From the NCBI GenBank assembly GCA_020048935.1, contig JAIFLS010000039.1, forward strand, positions 1 through 15,552: a stretch of 15,552 nt of DNA. Reading direction: 5' to 3'. Each line of letters opens with the position of its first letter. The first letter of the stretch is position 1. This stretch comes from a bacterium (GTDB lineage: Bacteria; Verrucomicrobiota; Kiritimatiellia; UBA8416). Made by a program: the position numbers and the translations under genes. A model generated the notes under the pieces. That model was not told where the DNA came from, did no database searches, and saw only the letters and a list, made by a program, of their open reading frames with translations. Shown one piece after another: positions 6,672-14,106 of this stretch.

Positions 6672-7666
6672 CACATCACTCCCGGCAACGGCGCCCTCGC
6701 GGGAAGCGGTCTTTGTCTTTTCATTGCGTAACACTGCTCAATCAAGGCCATGGCGCGCTCGCCCTCTTCGCCACTGACCAGCGGATCGCGGCGGTTCTGA
6801 ATACTGTCGATAAAATCGCGCATCTGATCCTGCCAGCATGACAACTCGTTCTTGGGGCCGCCGTCGCATTCATAGCGCGTCGTTCTGGCGTTCGTCGTTA
6901 CGCTGTACGCCGCAATGCTGTTGGTGGCAAAGGAAAGGGAGCCAGCCTCCCCATGGAAGGTGAACACATACGGAAGATGGCAGGTGCGGCTGATACGATA
7001 CGTACAGTGCAGGTCATTCGGAAACATGCACGTGATGCGGGCATTGCTTTCCAATCCACCCAGCGCATCATCCACGTAAGTAATGTTGGATGGGGTCCCA
7101 AGCCACCAGAGCAGGCTATCCACGGTGTGAATACCGGCATTAAACAGCACACCGCCCGGCACCTTGTCCCGCAAGACCGTATACCCCGTGCGCGAACGCC
7201 ACGCATAGGGCTTGCCTTCCGAAGCCTCGACCCTCACCAAACGACCTAGTTCATGTTTTACGAGCAGGGCAGGCAAGGTTCGCCGCACAGGATAGAAGCG
7301 AAACATATGCCCGATGGCCAGCACCCGTCGGGCGGATCTGGCCGCCTCAATCATGTCCCGGCATCCGGCCACGTCATTGGCCATCGGCTTCTCGCACAGC
7401 ATGTGCAATCCCATGTCGGCAACCTGACGCACCATATGGGGCCGAACATCGGGAGGGGTCGCGATAAGGACCGCATCGACAAGACCGCTCAACGCCTCCA
7501 ACGGGCAGGCGATGATCGAACGACCCGCCTTTGCGGCCAGTTCGTCACTGCGCTGGCGGTCATGATCGACCAGCGCGACGAGGGTCACCTCCGGCATACT
7601 CAGCAGGCACGGGAGGTGCATCTGCTCGGTGATCGCGCCGCAGCCGATGATGGCCATTCTAATCAT
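6668..7666 (-). CDS. Gfo/Idh/MocA family NAD(P)-dependent oxidoreductase
   Basis: A 332-residue oxidoreductase with an N-terminal Rossmann fold (MAIIGCGAITEQMHLP, 4-18), VLIATPPDVRPHMV (66-79), the family-defining CEKPMA (91-96) and the substrate-domain motif GGVLFNAGIHTVDSLLWWLG (171-190) with its conserved His180. Members oxidise or reduce sugars and nucleotide sugars, for example to make 3-keto sugars on the way to amino sugars. Paired with the adjacent epimerase it probably supplies a modified sugar donor. The ATG at 7666 overlaps the end of the two-domain GT2 by eight bases, with GAAAGG about ten bases upstream. A longer in-frame start at 7693 adds nine residues of unlikely value. The stop overlaps the epimerase GTG. 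Confidence 0.92.
   Translation of the reverse strand: MIRMAIIGCGAITEQMHLPCLLSMPEVTLVALVDHDRQRSDELAAKAGRSIIACPLEALSGLVDAVLIATPPDVRPHMVRQVADMGLHMLCEKPMANDVAGCRDMIEAARSARRVLAIGHMFRFYPVRRTLPALLVKHELGRLVRVEASEGKPYAWRSRTGYTVLRDKVPGGVLFNAGIHTVDSLLWWLGTPSNITYVDDALGGLESNARITCMFPNDLHCTYRISRTCHLPYVFTFHGEAGSLSFATNSIAAYSVTTNARTTRYECDGGPKNELSCWQDQMRDFIDSIQNRRDPLVSGEEGERAMALIEQCYAMKRQRPLPARAPLPGVMW
6679..6683 (-). promoter_or_regulatory. Shine-Dalgarno site supporting a GTG start for the epimerase
   Basis: GGGAG on the minus strand sits seven bases before the GTG at 6671-6669, within the last codons of the oxidoreductase gene. This makes the GTG a better start than the ATG at 6734, which lies deep inside the upstream gene. 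Confidence 0.6.
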
Positions 7667-9608
7667 GGCGGCGCAACCTTTCGATGCGTTCATGGCGGGG
7701 CATCATCAAGACCTGATTGAAGTGCGCGAGGTTTCGCTCCCGCTCGTGCCCCTGCTTGGTGGATTGTGGTTCATGCCACAAATGAATGAACGGGAGATAC
7801 CCCTCACACTCTTGATTAAGCGCTCTGCAACGGTCGAAGAATTCACGGTCCTCTCCCGTCCAACCGACAAAGCGCTCGTCAAAACCACCGATCACCCCGT
7901 AGGCGCTTTTACGAATCGCAAGCGTCCCGCCTTGCCAGTGTTGACGGATGCGCTCCGGGGCAACGGCACCGACGGGATCGCCCTTGAGCAGCGAGGCCGT
8001 ATCGCACCGATTCAAGCAGAACAAGAAGCGTTGGAAATGTGCCACGTCGAGGTCATGACGTTGGAATCGATTGACGATCTCCTCCGCGTATCGGTCCGGC
8101 GCAAGAATATCCGCATCGTGACACACAACAATATCGGAGGACGCTGCCTCAACGCCAGCATTAAAAGCCCACGCTTTCCGCCAGGGTAGCGGATCTTCGG
8201 GGTGCGCAAGATGCAGGTAGCGCACACCTGGCGGGACATCAACCAACTCACGAACCGGCGACTGCTCGACCACGATGCACTCCACACTCACGGTTCGCTG
8301 GGCCATGATGGATGCCAGCGTCAACCGCAACAGCGGTTCGCGATCACGGCCCCGGTGAGGGATGACGAAGGAAACTCGGGGCATTGGGGACGGATGCTGT
8401 TCCGGGTTGAATGTAAAACGCCATTCGGCTAAGGCCCGCCGCATCAGCCAGCGGCCAAGAAACGGCAGGGTCGCACAAGCATGAAGGTCGCTACTCCAAC
8501 CGCCGGACAGCATGACCCCTCGTGAACCGGAGACCAAGCGTTCCCCGCGGTTGCCTACATGAACCCACCCTCCGGCTGTGATAAGTTTGGGGGCCATGCG
8601 CGGAAGATCAAGTGTCATCGCGCTCAACGCTTTTGAAAACTCGGTCGACGTCACGAAACGCTTAACCCTTGAGAGTCCGTGACGCAGTGGCGCCCACCCG
8701 GGCAACAGCGACAAAATCCCCATATCCGCAACTAAGGGGGGATAGAGAAACACCGCTTTCAGCCGCAGCCACCACTGCACCCATTCGCCGGACGTCCGAT
8801 AATGCAGTGTTGTCATCAAAACTCCAGCCCTTGCGGCCCGTCTCAGAAGGCGAGGTGCCGTCTGCAAGGGCTCCAGTTGTTCCGTCATCTTCTGGTAATC
8901 GCGGATGATTTCTTCGCCCCTCCGATTTCTCTGGGCCTCGTGCATGGTGCGAGCGGACATGACGTAATCGAGCTTAACTGCACTGGCCCTGAACATCATA
9001 CGCAACCACAAGTCCGTATCGGCAGCATAGGGCACCTCCTCCCGCCAACCCTTGAGTTCGCGGGCAAGCGCTAGTCGGAAGAACGTCGCTGGTTGTGGTA
9101 TCCACGTGCGCACGGAGAGGACATTCTCCATCGAAAACGCCTTGAGCGAGGTACGCATCAATTCGCATCCCGTTGTATCCACCTTGATGATATCACCGAA
9201 AACAAAAGCCCGCTCTGGATTGGCCATCAGGGCATTCACGGCCACCGTTACCGCTCCGGGCAGATAGAAATCATCTGAACTTTGAATGGCCGCGAGCTGG
9301 CCGCGAGCCCGCGCGAACCCCCTGTTGACCGCATCGACCACACCGGCATCCGGCTCGGAAATCCATTTGAGTTCCGGAATGTCGCCGAAGGACTTGAGCA
9401 CCTCGACCGTGTTGTCGGTGGACGCGCCGTCGACCACGATGATTTCGATCGGGCGGTAATCCTGCGCCAGGCACGACTCAATGGTTTGCCTGATGAAGGC
9501 CCCCTGATTAAAACTGGGCACAATAATCGAAACCAACGGCCGCTCCGGCAGGGGCGCCAACCCCTGACCACACGGAACCTCAAACGAGTTATTACCACAT
9601 ATTTTCAT
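7659..9608 (-). CDS. Two-domain GT2 glycosyltransferase (tandem GT-A domains)
   Basis: A 649-residue fusion of two catalytic domains. Domain 1 (about 25-225) has VSIIVPSFNQGAFIRQTIES, IIVVDGASTDNTVEV and the metal-binding AIQSSDDFYLPGA. Domain 2 (about 408-615) has VSFVIPHRGRDREPLL, the metal-binding VVCHDADILAPD and GGFDERFVGWTGEDREF (574-590), the last typical of chondroitin-synthase-like and galactosyltransferase C-terminal modules. A linker of about 180 residues separates them. Bifunctional enzymes of this design can add two different sugars in turn, or polymerise a disaccharide repeat. Which applies here is not visible. The ATG at 9608 (MKICGNN) is preferred. A longer GTG start at 9632 falls within the CTGTGGTTCC repeat word. 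No Shine-Dalgarno site is seen. A T7 run directly precedes the ATG. Confidence 0.92.
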   Translation of the reverse strand: MKICGNNSFEVPCGQGLAPLPERPLVSIIVPSFNQGAFIRQTIESCLAQDYRPIEIIVVDGASTDNTVEVLKSFGDIPELKWISEPDAGVVDAVNRGFARARGQLAAIQSSDDFYLPGAVTVAVNALMANPERAFVFGDIIKVDTTGCELMRTSLKAFSMENVLSVRTWIPQPATFFRLALARELKGWREEVPYAADTDLWLRMMFRASAVKLDYVMSARTMHEAQRNRRGEEIIRDYQKMTEQLEPLQTAPRLLRRAARAGVLMTTLHYRTSGEWVQWWLRLKAVFLYPPLVADMGILSLLPGWAPLRHGLSRVKRFVTSTEFSKALSAMTLDLPRMAPKLITAGGWVHVGNRGERLVSGSRGVMLSGGWSSDLHACATLPFLGRWLMRRALAEWRFTFNPEQHPSPMPRVSFVIPHRGRDREPLLRLTLASIMAQRTVSVECIVVEQSPVRELVDVPPGVRYLHLAHPEDPLPWRKAWAFNAGVEAASSDIVVCHDADILAPDRYAEEIVNRFQRHDLDVAHFQRFLFCLNRCDTASLLKGDPVGAVAPERIRQHWQGGTLAIRKSAYGVIGGFDERFVGWTGEDREFFDRCRALNQECEGYLPFIHLWHEPQSTKQGHERERNLAHFNQVLMMPRHERIERLRRHD

Positions 9609-9771
9609 AAAAAAATTGGTGGAGGGAACCACAGAATACGCAGAAGGAGATCGTCAATTCAGGATGATGCGCTAATGCTGCAACTGGGGGTAATGAGAGA
9701 AGATTATGAGATAGGCGACCTGACAACCTGTCGCCTTGTGATTTCTGTGGTTCATCCCCCAGCAGAGCCCA
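9609..9771. repeat. Intergenic gap with inverted word repeat and hairpin
   Basis: This gap separates the STELLO-like gene from the two-domain GT2 and splits the locus into two runs. GAACCACAGAA (9626-9636) and its complement TTCTGTGGTTC (9743-9753) bracket most of it. The same word forms the hairpin at 733-768. Within it AGGCGAC (9713-9719) and GTCGCCT (9730-9736) can pair around a 10-base loop, 36 bases past the STELLO-like stop. There is no following T-run, so I do not call a terminator. I see no open frame of note and no convincing promoter, although a promoter for the downstream run might be expected here. Confidence 0.65.
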
Positions 9772-10941
9772 TCACCCCGTTATGGTCGAAGCAACATCCT
9801 CCAGCCATTTTTCCACCAGCACAGCCTCTTCCTTCGGGAATATCCCTTCACCAATCAACGCCTCATAACAGCGGTGCAGGTTATCGCCCACTGCATTGGC
9901 TCCGGAAGCCAGTTCGAGCCACTCCAGAACCTCGGCGATCCGGGCATTCTGTAGATACCCCGGGAGCTCGTCGGCGAAATCTTTCATCAGGTTGTGCTCG
10001 TTGCGCTCTTGAACCACTTCCGGAGCATGGAACACAACGCCAAATCCCATGGCCCAAAGGCAGCGCTGCGCAACAAAACTCTTCCAGATGTCGCTCATCC
10101 GGAAAGAACAGTGGCTCGGGATGTAGAGCAGCGGGTAAGCCACAGGCCACCACCAAGTGCTTTGCGTGTTGAACGGGCACCACTGCCCTGGAGCAAGCCA
10201 GAGCGACGAACGATTATCAAACTCAAACGGCCGGTCCTGTGTCAGTCGCCAGACGGCATCCACGTCCGGAGAGCCGTTGACGAGGCCTTGCTGAACCGGC
10301 GCATGCGCACCGGAAACACTAGAAGGCTGACAAGCTGACAGGTTAACATCATTGCGGATCTCATTCAGAGGGAATCCGCGCGGCCAAATGTCCAAATCCC
10401 CGGAAAAATACCGGTACACATTGATCCATTGAGGAGAGCGCTCCGAACCTCGGAACTCCTGAGGACCGGAAACAGGTTCAATTTTTCTGACACTGGCAAC
10501 GATCTCGGTGCGCGGTCTCCATGAAGGAAGCGGTGCGTTATCGTCGTCGGTTTCGTAAATGCACTTTGCACCAGAGCGAATCGCATGCAAATACGCGATA
10601 TTCTTGCGGGCATAATGCCCTGTTGGCAATAGCTCCGATAAAGCGAATCCCGCAGATAGCTGATCCGAAAGGCTCAGGAAATCAACGAACTCGTTCGCTA
10701 CATTTGATTGTGGATTGGTGGGTTGGAGGATAGGGGGATTGTTGGAGCTGGAGAAAGACGGGGATGTGTACCCATCGGCTAGGGAGGGGTGACTAGCGTT
10801 CATCACATACGCCATCGGCCCTTTTATGTCGCCGGCAACAACCAAACGGCCACCAGTCTGTTCAACCCGAAGGTATAACTCCCGCATAGCAGGCGTAGGG
10901 GACTGTATCGTCGTCACACAAACAAAGTATTCGTTACTCAC
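9772..10941 (-). CDS. STELLO/DUF288-type putative glycosyltransferase
   Basis: The 389-residue product carries the recognisable DUF288 (STELLO) landmarks: FVCVTTIQSPTPAM near the start, FLSLSDQLSAGF (88-99), HYARKNIAYLHAIRSGAKCI (109-128) followed by YETDDDNAP with an acidic metal-binding cluster, WPRGFPL (186-192), the segment LAPGQWCPFNTQSTWWWPVA (249-268), CSFRMSDIWKSFVAQRCLW (278-296) and VVQERNEHNLMKDF. In plants STELLO proteins support cellulose synthase assembly. Bacterial members sit in glycan loci, where a glycosyl-transfer role is inferred. Two stretches look foreign: residues ~55-81 and ~199-210 are low-complexity and match word repeats at the DNA level. The start is GTG at 10941, with AGGAAGGA eight bases ahead overlapping the upstream stop. 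The nearby ATG at 10943 meets a stop at once. Confidence 0.85.
   Translation of the reverse strand: MSNEYFVCVTTIQSPTPAMRELYLRVEQTGGRLVVAGDIKGPMAYVMNASHPSLADGYTSPSFSSSNNPPILQPTNPQSNVANEFVDFLSLSDQLSAGFALSELLPTGHYARKNIAYLHAIRSGAKCIYETDDDNAPLPSWRPRTEIVASVRKIEPVSGPQEFRGSERSPQWINVYRYFSGDLDIWPRGFPLNEIRNDVNLSACQPSSVSGAHAPVQQGLVNGSPDVDAVWRLTQDRPFEFDNRSSLWLAPGQWCPFNTQSTWWWPVAYPLLYIPSHCSFRMSDIWKSFVAQRCLWAMGFGVVFHAPEVVQERNEHNLMKDFADELPGYLQNARIAEVLEWLELASGANAVGDNLHRCYEALIGEGIFPKEEAVLVEKWLEDVASTITG
10316..10345. repeat. Short word repeat inside the STELLO-like gene (second insert)
   Basis: GCTGACAAGCTGACAGG (10326-10342) encodes the in-frame run NLSACQPSS near residues 200-208, between two conserved blocks of the DUF288 family. 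A similar CTGACAACCTG word occurs in the gap at about 9720-9730. Next to it lies the near-palindrome CCGGCGCATGCGCACCGG (10296-10313). The insert boundaries are approximate. Confidence 0.45.
10699..10779. repeat. Word repeat inside the STELLO-like gene (first insert)
   Basis: The plus strand reads ATTGTGGATTGGTGGGTTGG and then GAGGATAGGGGGATTGTTGG from 10707 to 10746: overlapping variants of ATTG, GTTGG and GGAGGAT words. On the coding strand this gives a proline, serine and asparagine-rich run (SFSSSNNPPILQPTNPQSN) between MAYVMN and the conserved EFVDFLSLSDQ. The frame stays open. The composition is unlike the flanking enzyme sequence. Confidence 0.6.
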
Positions 10942-10949
10942 ATTACATA

Positions 10950-10957
10950 TCCTTCCT
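10950..10957 (-). promoter_or_regulatory. Shine-Dalgarno site for the STELLO-like gene
   Basis: AGGAAGGA on the minus strand lies eight bases before the GTG at 10941 and overlaps the TAG stop of the preceding GT4 (10956-10958). It fixes GTG as the start and suggests coupling between the two genes. Confidence 0.7.
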
Positions 10958-12101
10958 ATAGAATCTGCTCGTAAAAATCAATCACCTCGTCCGCCACATC
11001 TTCCCAGGTTCTTGAGGCCGCCAGCGCCCGCCCGCGCTCCCACCGACTTCGATCCGGGATCTGCTGTTCGAGTGAGCCTAGCGCCTGTGTGATTTCTTCG
11101 ACATTGCGGGGATCAAAATAAACCGGGACATCGCGACCGACCTCGGGCAGGGATCCGGCATTCGCCGCCGCCACGGGAAGGCCCGCAGCCATCGCCTCAA
11201 GCAGTGGAAACCCGAACCCTTCGCATAGCGACGGAAAAACAAACGCATCCGCCGCATAATAAGCGGCAACCAGATCCAATTCCGGGAGCCGGGAAACCGC
11301 TACAACCCGATCCGTTAAACCCAATGCTTCAATTTTTGACCGTTCCGTCGGAGTCCATGGTCCACCCCCGACACTCAACAGCCGATAGCGGCCGCATCCA
11401 TCCCACTGGGCGTAAGCATCCAGTAATCGATCAAAGTTCTTATGTAAATACCGCCCACCGCTGTGCAGCAGAAAAGGAGTTCCGCCTGAAAATTTACCAC
11501 GAAACTCCACCACAGCCGCCTGCGAAGGCCGATTCAGAAAGCAGGGATCTAGCGCATGTGGAATCACCTGCTGCAACTTATCCTCGATGTTATAGAAGGC
11601 GGCACACTCACGTCGGCTATCTTTGGAAGGAAATATTATCGCGGTCGCAGCCTTCACACACCGCTGACGATCCTTGATATGTCGCTGATCCTGCGCGTTA
11701 TGAAAGAACTCTGTAAACCGTTCATAAATGGCATCTTGAAACGTTAATACCTGAGAAATTTGCAACCCCTGATGGGTACTATAGAACGAGGAATGGAAAA
11801 TTCCTCGGTCGAATCCACCCCAGAAGACCTTCTCGACATGACGCGACCGCCATTCGTTCAAAGCTTTAAAGACCCGGCCAGGCCTCCAGTTTTTCGCGGT
11901 TGGCGTATGGAGTTTCGCAGAATGTTCCGATAAACTATCGGGGCAGGTCGTTCCAGGCGGCAGCACCAGCGTAAGATCCACCCGATTCGTTCTGATCATG
12001 GCCGCAAGCATCGAGTTGAAATTACGCGAAATTCCCCCGTGGCTTTGCAGCCCGAAGATGCGGCCATCCACCACCAATCGGATTGTTTCTGATGCATTCA
12101 C
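10956..12101 (-). CDS. GT4 family glycosyltransferase
   Basis: A 381-residue GT-B fold retaining glycosyltransferase. The N-terminal half has the acceptor-side loop QSHGGISRNF (19-28). The C-terminal half has FLLHSGGRYLHKNFDRLLDA (210-229) for donor binding and VFPSLCEGFGFPLLEAMAAG (288-307), in which Glu294 and Glu302 form the E-x7-E signature. The overall layout resembles mannosyl- and rhamnosyltransferases of O-antigen loci, but donor identity cannot be read from sequence. The start is GTG at 12101. Its G is shared with the TAG stop of the preceding GT4 (TAGTG), a one-base overlap. The ATG two codons in is out of frame. No close Shine-Dalgarno site is seen, so re-initiation from the upstream gene is likely. 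Confidence 0.92.
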   Translation of the reverse strand: MNASETIRLVVDGRIFGLQSHGGISRNFNSMLAAMIRTNRVDLTLVLPPGTTCPDSLSEHSAKLHTPTAKNWRPGRVFKALNEWRSRHVEKVFWGGFDRGIFHSSFYSTHQGLQISQVLTFQDAIYERFTEFFHNAQDQRHIKDRQRCVKAATAIIFPSKDSRRECAAFYNIEDKLQQVIPHALDPCFLNRPSQAAVVEFRGKFSGGTPFLLHSGGRYLHKNFDRLLDAYAQWDGCGRYRLLSVGGGPWTPTERSKIEALGLTDRVVAVSRLPELDLVAAYYAADAFVFPSLCEGFGFPLLEAMAAGLPVAAANAGSLPEVGRDVPVYFDPRNVEEITQALGSLEQQIPDRSRWERGRALAASRTWEDVADEVIDFYEQIL

Positions 12102-13324
12102 TAAAATAGCACAGCCTCAACCTGATTTACCATTTCCTGTATCCCATAGGATCTCTGGATCTGCAGAGAGCCATTTTTGGCCAGGACCATCGATGACTCT
12201 GGATCCCTGTGCACACTCAAAATAGCATCCGCCAATGCACGGACATTCCCTGCCGGATACGTCCAGGCGTTAACACCGTTTCGCAGCAATTCACAACTTC
12301 CCCCCGTCGTGGTCCCGATCACAATCAAACCGGATGTCATGCCCTCAAGCAGGGCGATCGAAAACGGTTCATCCCACTCCGAGCAGAATAAGAGTACATC
12401 GTGATCCGCATATAAATCGGGAAGACGCTCATGCGGAACGTGTCCAAAAAACCGGATCACGTCTGACAATCCCAACTCGTCCACCCGTGCTTCCAAGGAT
12501 TTAACATAAGCTGGCTCCTGTGTTCCACCAGCCACACTCACACTCACCCCGCAGCGCATATCTGCCGGAATCAATCCCATCGCCTCCACCAAAGTATTCA
12601 AGCCCTTTTCCTTCCTGAGCTGCCCTGAAAAAAGGAAACGGCCCTGATAGCCAGACGTCCGAGGTCTTACAAAATGATCTAAAGGGACGCCCCAATACAC
12701 GACCCGGTTTTTTGCAGCCTTTAATCCCCGTTTTTCATGATAGGCCTGAACAAACTGACTCGTAAAAATCCGCACAGGAAATGGCTTCCCGTTATTATCA
12801 GGAAGAGGCCAGCCCATCCATTTCATTCCGGTTTCAATCCATCCTTTTACTACCCGTCGCACCAAAGAGCTCGGACGATGCCGCCAGAACTGTAGCCACG
12901 GATCACGGGCCAGCGACCTTTCCAGCGCATAATCGGATACCAAATGCGCGCATTGAACTTTCTGGCAGAGCTGTATTTCATCGAGAATTCCCTGCCAAAG
13001 TCCCCACGTATTAAATACCAATACGGCATCCGGAGAAAATACCCGGCGAGTCTTGCGCAACGCGCACAAATCTTGTCGATACCGCCCGCAAAGAGTCACG
13101 AGCGAAGGACGTCCCGTCGGCGAAGGATCCCAGCGAAGAACCCGCGCGACGCCATCCTCCACATCCTGAACATCCTCTTTGCGAAATACGCTGGTTATCA
13201 CCCGGACCTCATGCCCCCGCTGGCGCAATCCATCCACCACATCCCGACATCCCAGCTCGTACCCGCCAAGATAATGCGGCGGATACAAATTACTGATCAC
13301 CAGAATACGCTTCACATAGCTCAC
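12101..13324 (-). CDS. GT4 family glycosyltransferase
   Basis: A 407-residue GT-B glycosyltransferase. It starts with RILVISNLYPPHYLGGYELG (6-25), the glycine-rich acceptor loop of GT4 enzymes. GRFLFSGQLRKEKGLNTLVE (228-247) and LLFCSEWDEPFSIALLEGM (311-329), with Glu319 and Glu327 as E-x7-E, mark the donor domain. The product adds a sugar from a nucleotide donor. Which sugar is unknown. The start is taken as GTG at 13324. It overlaps the TGA of the methyltransferase (GTGA) and sits just before the first strand. The ATG at 13399 would add 25 residues from within the upstream gene. A second GTG at 13315 is also possible, with GGTGAG just ahead of it. Confidence 0.91.
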   Translation of the reverse strand: MSYVKRILVISNLYPPHYLGGYELGCRDVVDGLRQRGHEVRVITSVFRKEDVQDVEDGVARVLRWDPSPTGRPSLVTLCGRYRQDLCALRKTRRVFSPDAVLVFNTWGLWQGILDEIQLCQKVQCAHLVSDYALERSLARDPWLQFWRHRPSSLVRRVVKGWIETGMKWMGWPLPDNNGKPFPVRIFTSQFVQAYHEKRGLKAAKNRVVYWGVPLDHFVRPRTSGYQGRFLFSGQLRKEKGLNTLVEAMGLIPADMRCGVSVSVAGGTQEPAYVKSLEARVDELGLSDVIRFFGHVPHERLPDLYADHDVLLFCSEWDEPFSIALLEGMTSGLIVIGTTTGGSCELLRNGVNAWTYPAGNVRALADAILSVHRDPESSMVLAKNGSLQIQRSYGIQEMVNQVEAVLF

Positions 13325-14058
13325 CGGCGCAGCGCTCCCGGGAATCCAATTGCCAATCGGCTTCCTTGAATTTGATAGCAGGGGAATATCTTCGAGCATT
13401 CATTTAAATATTCAGCCACTCCGCTGCATTCCGGATGCTCATCCGTAAAAATATAGTCGTCCCACACAATGATTCCGCTCTCGTGGACCAGTTTTATGGC
13501 CCATTCACTGTCATTCTTAACAAACGGATAGGTATGATTAGCATCCACAAAAACCAGATCCATCCGCCCCAAATAGGGCGCATAATCAAACGCACGCGTA
13601 TCCCCAAAACACTGTTCGATGCGATCCGCCTCCAACGTACCAAGGAACGAAGAACCGGAAGTATACAAGAATTCTTTTCCAAAGAGATTGCTTCTGGATT
13701 CCGCATCAAGGTCCAGCGTCGTGATGCTTGCGGATGTATTCATCGCCATCACTCGGGTTGCAGAACCGATATAAGTTCCAAACTCAAATATTCGCTTTGG
13801 GTTCACGGCGCAGCATACATACGCCAGGACAGCCAGTTGGGAAACCGGTGATGCCATGAAATCGTCTCGCGTCACCTCAGGGGGCGGTAACATTACGAAC
13901 GAAACGCTTGCCTCCGGAAATAACTGATCGATTGCTCGCGCTTCCAGGGAGAAGTGCAATTTCACGCGGCACTCGACAGAACATTCAGCACGTCTGCGAT
14001 GTTCAATCATACCATACGGAATGCAGTTTTTCAACCAAGTCCGGATTCTATTTTTCAT
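13321..14058 (-). CDS. Class I SAM-dependent methyltransferase
   Basis: A 245-residue protein with IFEFGTYIGSATRVMA (90-105) as the SAM loop, TTLDLDAE (113-120), MDLVFVDANHTYPFVKND (166-183) and GIIVWDDYIF (195-204). This pattern matches Methyltransf_24 / cephalosporin-hydroxylase-like methyltransferases, often found in glycan loci. The probable role is O-methylation of a sugar, perhaps as a chain cap given its place beside the exporter ATPase, but that is inference. The ATG at 14058 (MKNRIRTWLKN) is chosen over a TTG at 14085. It has GGGG six bases upstream and begins the expected basic N-terminus. A 48-base gap rich in T on the minus strand separates it from the Wzt stop. The stop overlaps the GT4 start. 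Confidence 0.85.
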   Translation of the reverse strand: MKNRIRTWLKNCIPYGMIEHRRRAECSVECRVKLHFSLEARAIDQLFPEASVSFVMLPPPEVTRDDFMASPVSQLAVLAYVCCAVNPKRIFEFGTYIGSATRVMAMNTSASITTLDLDAESRSNLFGKEFLYTSGSSFLGTLEADRIEQCFGDTRAFDYAPYLGRMDLVFVDANHTYPFVKNDSEWAIKLVHESGIIVWDDYIFTDEHPECSGVAEYLNECSKIFPCYQIQGSRLAIGFPGALRR

Positions 14059-14106
14059 ACCATGCCCCAAACCAAGCGATCCCAATTATCCAAAAATAAA
14101 AAAATC

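Noticed and set aside
7253..8189. Plus-strand frames of 155 and 186 residues
   Set aside because: They are complements of the oxidoreductase and the two-domain GT2, whose conserved motifs are clear on the minus strand.
9609..9632. GTG at 9632 as start of the two-domain GT2
   Set aside because: Those codons are part of the CTGTGGTTCC repeat word and no Shine-Dalgarno site precedes them. The ATG at 9608 is simpler, although not proven.
9713..9736. Intrinsic terminator after the STELLO-like gene
   Set aside because: A seven-base stem exists, but no T-run follows it on the minus strand. It is noted only as part of the gap.
9282..10172. 296-residue open frame on the plus strand
   Set aside because: It runs antisense across the end of the STELLO-like gene, the gap and the start of the two-domain GT2. 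It has no recognisable motif and its sequence is Arg/Pro-rich, as expected of the complement of GC-rich genes.
14059..14106. Terminator after Wzt
   Set aside because: The minus strand has a T-rich run after the stop, but the only nearby symmetry is the loopless ACGTACGT palindrome, which cannot form a proper stem-loop. The next gene follows within 50 bases.
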